A stretch of DNA of 64,000 bases, taken from Capitulum mitella. Taxonomy: Eukaryota > Arthropoda > Thecostraca > Pollicipedomorpha > Pollicipedidae. The stretch is from positions 26,274,923-26,338,922 of the forward strand of contig CP099847.1 in the NCBI GenBank assembly GCA_030062745.1, written 5' to 3'. Positions 39,491 to 49,455 of this stretch are shown here, in pieces (the stretch's first letter is position 1; each line of letters opens with the position of its first letter). The notes under the pieces were generated by a model, which was not told the origin of the DNA, ran no database searches, and worked only from the letters and a program-made list of their open reading frames with translations. The translations under genes and the position numbers were made by a program.

Positions 39491-39739
39491 TATCAGTTAA
39501 TGACAGAGCGCTGTGGAATTGTTCATCGTAATTCGCCCTTATATATATATATATATGCCTTCCTTAGGAAAACATTTATATATATATATATGTCCTTTCC
39601 TTAAGAATATATATATATATATATATGAAGTGGACAGAATTCATTAACACAAATGCCCGGGGGGGGGGGGGTGGTCTCAGCCAATGCGTCTCGTTCGCAG
39701 AATTGCCCCCGCAGTCATTTTTCCTTAAAATAGGCCCTG

Positions 39740-39747
39740 GGCCCTGT
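39740..39747. repeat. 8-bp target duplication, right, hAT copy 2
   Basis: GGCCCTGT, identical to 32632-32639. Confidence 0.88.
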
Positions 39748-39869
39748 GAAAGTCAGAGCTGCCAGCCAGGCCCAGGAGCATAATGTATTCGGTGTCCACT
39801 GGGAGTCCTGAACTGTCCCTATGGGAGTCCTGAACTGTCCCTGTCACTGGCATGAAGCTGTTTTGAGGC

Positions 39870-40282
39870 CAGGGGTGTCGATTTATATTCTTTTGAGGGG
39901 GCCCTGGACCATCCAATGTTGTTTGGACCCCTTTAGTGTTGGTTTCGGTCTTCCCAATATTTTCTGCCAGTTTTAAAGGAAAATGAGTAATAGAAACGAA
40001 AAAAAACGGTTGCAGTAGATAAGAGATAGGCAGACAGTAAAGAATAAAGTCTGCATCGATATGTCTATATATCTTTTTATCTTCTTCCTTTACATGTACC
40101 TATAAACATGGGGCCGGTTAATACAATTTTTCATTTGATAAATAGCAGCAAAAAAAGTCATAAATTTCCGTTGGTTAAAATAAAATGGGGTAAATCTGTT
40201 GAGAAACCCACATTTGGGGGAGCATAGGTTGTCTGGCCCTTGCCTCGGCCCCCCGAATCATTTACAGAAATCGACGTCCCTG
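39870..40282 (-). mobile_element. hAT-type MITE, CAGGGGTGTC family, copy C
   Basis: The ends are CAGGGGTGTCGATT and AAATCGACGTCCCTG, and the octamer TTTGAGGC occurs exactly at 39862-39869 and 40283-40290. This is the best preserved member of the family and proves the 8-bp duplication. Its interior is the inverse of copies A and B (CCAATATTTTCTGCCAG, CTGCAGTAGATAAGAG). Non-coding. Confidence 0.85.
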
Positions 40283-40290
40283 TTTGAGGC

Positions 40291-41400
40291 CCGTGACTTC
40301 CAAAGAATACATAAAGAGTCCCTGGTCATTGGTCAGGTCCAGAGATCCTCTAGGTTTGTACATGAGTGTCTGTTGGGGGGGGGGGGTCATTTGCATTTTG
40401 ATTGCAAAATTTAAAGTCTGCATTTATACAGCATGTACACCAACGCGTTTATTTTTACCCAATTTTGAGGGCACCCCGCATGCTTGGGGGCCCCCAGGAT
40501 TTTTCGGTGGGGGAAAAATCATACGTCCCCCAATTTTTGGGATGGTGGGACAGCTGCCCTCGCCCCGGCCCCCTCCCCCGCCCCCGAACACCTTGTCCGC
40601 CACTCTTGATCTCATGGTGGCCTAACGAGGGAAGTTTTCGTGCAACACGAGCGTTTTGGAGATGAGGGGCCTTCATAGGAAAGGGGACCTCTCAACAACA
40701 ACAGCAGCACCATCAATCAAAATCAAAATGTCTTCCCCCCGATCAAATACGATTCTCCGCCACTGTAATGACCTGACCATCACCATCACAATGTCATGCG
40801 AGTTGTTAGGGTACACCTCTGATTAAAATGCTAATTTTCACAGGTATTTACATAATTGAATGATGCACTCATTGAAGTGGTGGGTTTTTGAATGTGGTGG
40901 GTTCTCGATTCCTACATTTGCGAAATAAACATGTGCGCTTTATGGAATTTGGATGTTTGAAACGTATGACGTCAAATGACGATGGTAAAAGAAGAATTTG
41001 ATTACGAAATGCTTGTGGCCAAATCAGCGCGGTTCCTTCGATTTCAACAGATTTTAAAAGCTGAACCCGCGCGCGTACATGAGTGAATAATTTTGGCGCG
41101 TATTGAAAGGGATTTTAATCACATCAATGATCATTGTCGTCAGGTGAACGTCAAAAAAGGTAACAGAAAGCGGGACATTGCTTCTGAGATAATTTCACGA
41201 ACGTTTAATGGAATATGGGGTCCATTTAGGCAATTTCAAGATGTGGGGTGTTGGGTGTAGGTTTGTTAAATAGATGTTGCAGGCCGTTACAAACCTTTTC
41301 ACTTTTTGCTCCTCATCATCATTGTTTAAAAAAAGAAATATTGCATGAAGTGCATCATACATAAACAGCATATAACAATGTAGAACATATTCTGCCAAAA
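40291..41400. other. No supported gene
   Basis: A homopolymer G run at 40375-40386 and a C-rich patch near 40560-40590 stand out. Frames are compositional. Confidence 0.5.
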
Positions 41401-43064
41401 CTCAACTTGCATGAACCTAGATTTAATTGTTCACAGGTGAGGTGGTCAGTACAGCCTGTGGGCTCCTGCACAGTTTGATTTCATTCACCAGTTTGCTTAC
41501 TCTTCTTATTCAACCCACATTCAGTAACATGCAGTAATTTACCCTACCTACCTGCAGCCAGCTTGATGCAGCTTTTATGTATAGTGTCCATATTTTGTAA
41601 TGGAGCTGCAAATAATATTTAGAATACTTGTCAAACATTGAGGGTCATGCTGAAGCAGCAAAATGGTTTCATGGACTTAACAGGCAGTCATATGCATATT
41701 ATGGACAGTCATTCTTTGCCATTGATTAAAATATATAGTTTTCATAAAAATGTTTAACTGTAAACAAGCAGAGCCATCTGTGATGCTTCTTTAGGTCTGA
41801 TGAAGAACTTGTTGTGTAGAAAATCTGTTGAACCTCCTGAAAAAACTTAATAGGAACATCATTTGTCATTATTTACATGTCTGCCCTGGAATGTGGGATG
41901 GTAATCTATATCTCATACTGAAAAATGGCTGTTGAATTCTGTGTAAATGAGATACAACTAGACTTACCATGAGAAAAAAAATGTTGCAAATTGCACACAG
42001 CAATATGCAAATTGACTGATGTTTTGCTCATTTACCACCATTTTAAACAAACAAGAGAAAGAACAGTGTTGCAAAACACTGCTAGAATGACTGTCTGTGT
42101 GATTTTGCATAAATTTAAGAAACCTTTGGACATCCAAGAATGCACATAAAATGTCAGTCACTTGGAACATGTAATACACATAGTAGCACCTGTTGCGCAT
42201 TGACAGAGGCTGAAAGCACGTCACTGGTTATCACCTGTTTATGCTGGAATGAAAACAATGAGCATTGTCCTTGGAAATATGGAAATGGATGATAACACAT
42301 TACTATAACCATCAGAAGTTGTTCACAGTACCTGAATTTGGGTCAGTACAAAGTGTAGGAGCATAACATGCCCAAGAAAAACATTGCTAATTAGAGACCG
42401 AGAAGATACGTTCCTTTTTAAACCTTGTTAGTTTAACCTTAAATGCTGAATGCCCATATGCCCATATGAATAAAATGCCCACATGCTGGCATATGCGTGT
42501 GGGCATGGTTGTCATTGCATGGTTAGTTCATGCCCCACATACCTACTTACATACATGCATACCACTAACCAGTTGCATAAATGCAACAGGCAGTATCACA
42601 AAGATGAGATGTCATGCATTAGTCATTGCCTTGTGTGAAAACACTTTTATGGCTTTTATTGTTGCATTTCATATGTTGCACACATTGTTGTGCGAGACAA
42701 AAACCATGAATGGTCATCTTTGAATGGTCATCTTTAACCATGGCACAAGCAAAATTTGGCAAAATTGTCATCCTGTGGCAGAGTCCCTGTAGAAAAGGAA
42801 TGAAACTGATGTTTACTGTATAGATTTGAAGTGGTGATCATTTAGAACAGAACCTTATAGCTGTCGGATGTAATCGCGAATGGAAGTGATCTGATTGATG
42901 TCTGGCATCCTGTATGAGTTTTTGTCCATTTATTCATCCCATTCATTTTCATTTTTATGGCTTGCTCCTGATCTGTATCTTAACCATTCTCAGTAATCCG
43001 CTTCTGTGCACCGTGTTGACAATGCATTCTGGCTGCATAGCACAATGTTGGCCTCTGTTTGCAG
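41401..43064. other. CpG-depleted block upstream of CENP-C
   Basis: Only about a dozen CpG dinucleotides occur in 1.66 kb, with abundant TG and CA, in contrast to the CpG-rich sequence at 1-25 kb. No gene is supported. Because the first recognised CENP-C exon begins after a splice acceptor, this block may be its 5'-UTR intron. Confidence 0.6.
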
Positions 43065-43223
43065 GTTCTCGAGCCATTAAAATGGACTGGGATGCCATCC
43101 TGGGCGAGGCTACCGATCACCAGCACTTGTTGGAGGGCTCGCTGGAAGATTCACTCCAGCTACCGCAGATCCGACCGAAGTTTTGGTGGCAAAAAGGATA
43201 CGTTTCTGATGACAATGAGTTTG
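43065..43223 (+). CDS. CENPC: CENP-C exon A with start codon
   Basis: The acceptor TCTGTTTGCAG precedes 17 untranslated bases and an ATG at 43082. The peptide starts MDWDAILGEATDHQHLLEGS and ends GYVSDDNEF. The donor is TTTG|GTGAGG, leaving one base (phase 1). An upstream non-coding exon is implied by the acceptor. Confidence 0.65.
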
Positions 43224-46200
43224 GTGAGGAGTCTGACGCCTATATCACACTGTGTATGTGCTAGAAAGTATCCATATTTTGTAGCATCAGTTCAATGAGG
43301 GCGTTTGAGATGGTAGATTCAAACAAATTTATGTTTCAATTTCACGAAACCCTACAACAAATGCGATTTGCCTTTCTTGAACTTCTTGCTCGTGCCGTTA
43401 ATGCCAAGGCCGCCTTCGAGCGCGTTGCTGAACGACTCGTCAGAACGTTTCGGCCGGCATCCTCAGCGTCACTGCGTCTTTTTCAGAAATCGTCTCGGAC
43501 AGGGACGGCTCCTTCGTGACCCGGGGCGGCAGGCGGAGAAAACCGGCCGCCAGCGGCAGTCCGGACGTCCTGACCGACGACGGTCGGTGCACCCCCGGCC
43601 GACGGACCGGCCTGGTCTCGGTCTGGTCTCGAGGCTTGCGGGGCATAGCCCGGCGGATCAGCTGAGCGGTCGGCGGAACGTGATCCGTCGCACCGCTAGA
43701 GGCGTCTCCTCGCCGTGTACATTGGGCCTGACGGACGCTCCTCCGACGCGAGCTTTCATGGTTTTTTCCTTAGCAGATGAATTGAACTGTGCAGCGGGCG
43801 TATATCGAGCGGTGCGGTATATCGCAGTGGTCACTCGTTGATACCCGCGGGCGGCCTCAGCGTCGGTCCCTTGTGCCCGACACTCATCCCCGTGTGGCGT
43901 CCCATCATCAGCGCCTGACCCCCCACCCCCCGCGCTGGAGACACCACCCCGCGCTGTCCTGTCCTGCCATGCCTGCGCCTGTCGAACTGGACATAGCCTT
44001 CGTACCGCGCCGTTATGGCTGAGCGTCGCGTCACTTCCGCGTCACGTTGCAGACGACATCTTCGCTCCGCCTGGGAAGAGGAAGCAGCCGCCATCGGGAG
44101 GGCGCGCCAGCCGGCCACGCGCCGCCGGACGCAGGAAGGAGACTGTAGAGCGTCCGGCAGCGCCGCCGTTGCTCACCGGTGGGTCTGACGTCCTGGTGAC
44201 TGGTGGGTCTGACTTCCTGCTGACTGGTGGGTCTGACGTCCTGCTGACTGGTGGGTCTGACTTCCTGCTGACTGGTGGGTCTGACGTCCTGCTGACTGGT
44301 GGGTCTGACTTCCTGCTGACTGGTGGGTCTGACGTCCTGCTGACTGGTGGGTCTGACCTCCTGCTGACTGGTGGGTCTGACGTCCTGCTGACTGGTGGGT
44401 CTGACGTCCTGCTGACTGGCGGACCTGACGCCCTGCTGACTGGTGGGTCTGACGTCCTGCTGACTGGTGGGTCTGACGTCCTGCTGACTGGTGGGTCTGA
44501 TGCCCTGCTGACTAGTGGATCTGACGTCCTGCTGACCGGTGGGTCTGACGTCCTGCTGACCGGTGGGTCTGACGTCCTGCTGACTGGTGGGTCTGACGTC
44601 CTGCTGACTGGTGGGTCTGACGCCCTGCTAACTAGTGGGTCTGACGTCCTGCTGACTGGTGGGTCTGACGTCCTGCTGACTGGTGGGTCTGACGTCCTGC
44701 TGACCGGTGGGTCTGACGTCCTGCTGACAAGTGGATCTGACGTCCTGCTGACCGGTGGGTCTGACGTCGTGCTGACCGGTGGGTCTGACGCCCTGCTGAC
44801 TGGTGGGTCTGACGCCCTGCTGACTAGTGGGTCTGACGTCCTGCTGACTAGTGGGTCTGACGCCCTGCTGACCGGTGGGTCTGACGTTGTCGGCGTCACG
44901 GGCGGGCGAGGAGCGCGGGATCTTTGGACGCAGAGCGAGCTCGGAGTATCCGGCTGATTTTGGTGGGCTGGAGGAGCCTGTTTGTTTTCAGAAGGGAGTC
45001 AGCGCCGATCGTAACTGTGTGTCTTGTGTCTTAAACGAAATTAAACGAAAAGAGGCTCTTAGAGGCTGTCAGAAGCTGTGTACTGGGTCGTTTTCCGAAG
45101 TACATGTGTTGTCTTCCTCGCATCATTGCCATTTAAGCTGTTATGTGCCCGCATCGTTGTACATTGCTTTTTTATCTGTGAAACACTTGCTCTAATGTGC
45201 CTTCGTTGCTCTGCTTATGAAATGCCCATCGCATTTTTCAGATGATTGCCGCCCGCCCTCGAAGAAAGCGAGAAAGGCTCCCGGATCGAAGAATGCTGCC
45301 AGAGACGTGCAGCCTCCTTCGTGTCGGGCGTCGGTCGACAGTCTCATGTCCGAGGTCATCGTCAAAGCCTCCAAGCCTGCGAGGCCGACGAAGAAGCAGA
45401 GACCGGCGCAGGACCTGCTGGTGGACAGCGCAGCTGCTGTGCTGAACGGCGCCGCGGCTGGCGGCGCCGGCGCGAACCCTTCTGTTCCTCCGGCAGCGGC
45501 GGCCGAGAAGAAAAAGCCTTCCGCCGGGTCCCGCGCGCGCCGCACTGACTCGTCCGCAGACAGCGCCGGCGCGGCGGCCGTGCGGGGGAAGAAGCCGGCC
45601 GGGTCGAAGACGGCCGCGGCTCCGGAGCGCGCCGGCGGGGCCGCGCGGCCGGAGCCGGCTCCCCGGCCGGCGGCGGCCGGCCGCTTCGACCGCGGGTCGC
45701 TCGACAGCCTGGCCTCGGAGGCGATCGTCCGGCCAAGCGCGGCCGCCGCCCGGAAGAGGCAGCCTGCCGCCGGGGGGCGGGGCGCAGACGCAGCGCTGCT
45801 CGCTGCCGGCGATGCCGCGGACGTCTGGGTCCACGAGGCAGGCGCCCGGGCGCGCGGCGCCTCTCCGGCGAAGAAGCCGAGGAAAGCCGGCCAGGAAGAG
45901 GGCGGCGCTCATCAAGGATAATGAAAGTCCCGGATGTTGGACGTACTCGGATATTGTGGTCTCCGATGTAGGTCCAGAGTCGGCGACGGCGGTGGGCAAG
46001 AAGAAGAAGCCCGCGGCGGAAGGTGCTGCAGGGGACGCCGGGCTGCCGGCAGCGAGAGGCTTCGCTGACGGCCGAGTCGCCGAAGCCCCTGCGAAGCCGG
46101 CGACAGCAGTGCCGAAGCCGGCGCCGGGCGCCGCAAAGCGCCAGCGGAAGCCGACGACGAAGGCGGCGTCCGCGACCGCCTCCGAGCACGGTCTGTCCGA

Positions 46201-49200
46201 CCGGTCCTTCCTGGAGAGCCTCGCGTCAGGCGCCGCAGCCGACGGCAGAGGCCGGCCCACGGCCGCCCCGGCGGCAGAGGCGGCCGAGCTCGCCGACCAG
46301 ACGCTGGTCGCCGCCGGCGCCGCCGCCCAGAAGCCGAAGCGGAGGCGCGGTCGTCAGACCCTGCGCGTGGTCGACTCGGACGAGGACACGCCCGAGCTTC
46401 TCCAGGGGGCCGGTGTCGGTGAGTGGAGCAGGACCTGCCTCTGCGGCCGCGGCATTGCTGGTAGCCGAGCGGCACGCGGTCCGCACACGGAGGATCTTGA
46501 GACAGATAACGGTCGATGTAGGCTCGTGGGTGGCTTGTGCCCTTCCTGACCGTTTCATGTGAGGTTATCGAAAGGTGATGGCCGGGTCTTGCCGAATGGT
46601 GTTTAAAGTCGATGGAGGAATCGGTGGTCTGGCCATTTTATGCGTTTTGCTTATGGTTTATGACAGCCCCTTCGATTCGTACGGCTATCAAAGCCTTTTG
46701 TAGTGTGAAACAGTGTCGTATGTGACTGACATTTGGTTGTTTTATTGAGGAAGTTTCGTGACAACCTCACTTGGGATTTGCAGTCTCCCCATAGCCTTAA
46801 ATACCGCGTCATGTGACCTCTTGACCACCAGCTCACTGCTACCATTGTACGCTAACCAACCCAACCGCAAGTGCATACAGTTTCCTGTCCCTCCACGCAC
46901 CGCTGGAAGTGGTCCACTGCAAGGGTGGAAAAGGTGGTGTTTTTCGGTGTTGAAGAATATCAAAAAATACGTGCTCCAAAAACGCTTCATGCTCCCAAAG
47001 TATGATTTTGTGCCTACATAAAAAAATACTATATAACCATGTTGACAAATTTCTAACACCACAAGCAAATGACTCTGTCTCCTCTCAGTAAGTAGGCATG
47101 ATTTCAGAACTGACTCACACCAAGAACACCAACTTAAACCAGTATTACTGTTTGAGAAATCCAGTACTCTAAAACAACAACAGTACTCTGTTACCAAGAA
47201 CAAAACACCAAATGCCCAACCCTGGTCCACTGTCAGCCCAAATGTCGCTGCAGGCGGTGTGGCGTGGACCCCGTCCAGTCACTGTCGGCTGCCTGTAGTG
47301 AGTTCGGCCGAGCACGGCTGCAGGCGGCGCGCGGTCGGTGCGGACCGCGATCACGGGCCGCCTCCTGACCAGGGATTTTTTTTTTGTTTTTGTTATTGGT
47401 GTCGAAATGTAATTTTTGTTTTGGAGTGCACAATTTTGCTAAGAGTTGTGCTGGTTTAAGTTGGCGTTTTTGGGCCATGACATCCGCACTTGCTTGTAAC
47501 TCAGTGGAGGCAGAGTCCTTTGCTTGCAGTGTTGGACATTTGACAACATGGTTATAATGCAGCTTTTTGTTGAAGGCACAAGTTCGAACTTGGGGAGTAC
47601 AAAATGTTTTCTGAGCACGTATACTTCTTGGTGTTCCTCAAAACCAAAAAACAACACCTTTTCCAACACTGCTCCTGACCGTTTCCCCCCGAGTTCCCCC
47701 TGCCCGTTTGTCCGGATCGCCGGCCGGCCAGCGACGTCGGCGGCCGTCCTGACTCGGCCCTGTCGGCCTGGGACTGCTGGCCGCCGCTCGGGGGGCCGTC
47801 GGCCGGTCCGGAGAGCGCCGCAGACCGGCCGGACGGCGCCCGGTCTGACGCGTCCCTGGCCGACAGGGGACGCCCGCCGTCGGAACCCGCGCCGCGCCGC
47901 CGCCGTCCGCCGGCCCCTGTACGAGGCGCCGCCCGACCTGAGCCTGAGCTGCGGCTCCGAGTCCCCGGACGAGAGCTCCGCCTCCGACTGGACCGAGCTC
48001 TTGACGCCGCGGGCGCGGCCGGCCGCCGACCGCAGCCGCGGAGGAGTACCGTCGACTGCCGGAGCCGCCGCCGACGGTACTACTTGGGGGTCTCCGACCG
48101 GCGCTGATGTCGCAGTTCGGCGCTTTGTGATTGCCGTGCGTTTGCTACTGCTGTTGCGATGTATTTTGCGCTTCTTTTCCTGGGGGTGAATTACGCTTAT
48201 GGCATTTTCAGCCACATCATATCAGTTCTTATGTCCGTATAACATTTTTTGGGTGTACTTGAACGCATTGTTTATGTTTAGATATAACAAAACCCTTTGC
48301 TCGTACGAAGCATTGCCATAGTATTGCTGTAAGCATTAACGAATCTGAATGCACAAGTATAGACACTTATGCGTACAGATTCGATGGATTCGCTTTTGAA
48401 CTTCATTTGTTTGCGTGTCGCATTGCTATACAACCAACCTGACAAAATTGTTTTTATCTTTCAGCCACCATTGTGCTCTCGCCACCCTCTCCGCCGTCTC
48501 CGCCGGTCCCTCTGGCGGAACCGCTGTCTCCACAGCAACCTCGGCCTCCCTCACCACCGGCACCGTCACCACCGCCGCCACCCCCTCCAGCGGAGCCGGC
48601 GCCCAGGAGGCCTTCACCGCCGCCGGCGCCTTCAGAGGACGACCACGTGTTCCTCAAGCCGACGGCCCCGGCGCCGGCGCGCCGCCGCGGCGCCCGGAAG
48701 CCGCCGGCGAAGGCAGCGGCCGCCCGGCCGGGCCTCGACAGCAGCGTGGTCGCCAGGGGCGTCGGAGCACGCGGCGCCGCCGCCGCCGGGCCGGCGGCCG
48801 ACCTGAACGCCAGCGTGCTCACGCGCAGCGCCCGGAGACGACTCGGGGTCGACCTGGAGCCGCCGCTGGACCTGGACACCAGTGTGGTGAGGAGCAGTGT
48901 GCGTAAGCGGACCAGAGCGGCCGTCCCGGACGTGGTCGGCAGTGCTGTGGCGAGGCGTGCTCGGGAACGTGCCGCGACAACTGCCCCGGAGTTGGACAGC
49001 AGCGTCGTGGCGCGCAGTGGCCAGAAGCTTCCCGAAGCGGTCGCTCCTGCCGTGGACGGTGGGGCGGTGGCGGGCGGGGCCCGTGGGCGGGCCGGCCAGG
49101 CGCGGCGGCCGTCTCCGCCGGCGCGGCCCGAGTCGGCCGGTAGCAGCGACTCGGGCCTGCAGTCGCTGGAAGGATCGAAACCGCCCACCTTGGCCGTCGT

Positions 49201-49423
49201 GCGGCCTCGGCGGCGCTGCCGGTCGCCCAAGGGCCGCCCGACCGGAGCCGAGGCGGCCCCGCCGCTGCTGCAGCCGCGGCCGGAGCCTGAGCCGGAGCCG
49301 GAGCCGGAGCCGTGCGCTGCTGAGCCTCCGCCGCCGTCGGCCGAGAATCAGCTGCTTCCATCGCCGCCGCCGCCACCGCCGCCAATACCGGCACCGCCGC
49401 CGCAGTCAGCCGCCGCAGCAGCC

Positions 49424-49455
<32 letters not shown>

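Larger units (their letters stand above)
32640..39739 (+). mobile_element. hAT-type DNA transposon, copy 2, with two nested insertions
   Basis: It has the same CAGGGCCTATTTTAA ends as copy 1 but sits between a different octamer (GGCCCTGT), so it is an independent insertion, not a segmental duplicate. Its 7.1 kb fall to about 4.15 kb once the nested elements at 34105-35320 and 37761-39490 are removed, close to copy 1 (4.22 kb). It differs from copy 1 by scattered substitutions and small indels. Confidence 0.88.

Noticed and set aside
27665..39747. Segmental duplication as explanation for the two hAT copies
   Set aside because: Similarity stops exactly at the inverted ends and each copy has its own perfect 8-bp target duplication.
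44179..44890. CRISPR-like array
   Set aside because: Units abut with no unique spacers and the genome is eukaryotic; it is a minisatellite.
44042..44899. 285-codon open frame on the minus strand over the 24-bp array
   Set aside because: A repeat whose unit is a multiple of 3 stays open on both strands; only the plus strand fits the CENP-C exon phases.
45238..46260. 340- and 275-codon minus-strand frames opposite CENP-C exons D/E
   Set aside because: High GC leaves all frames open; Arg/Ala-rich with no domain and no splice logic.
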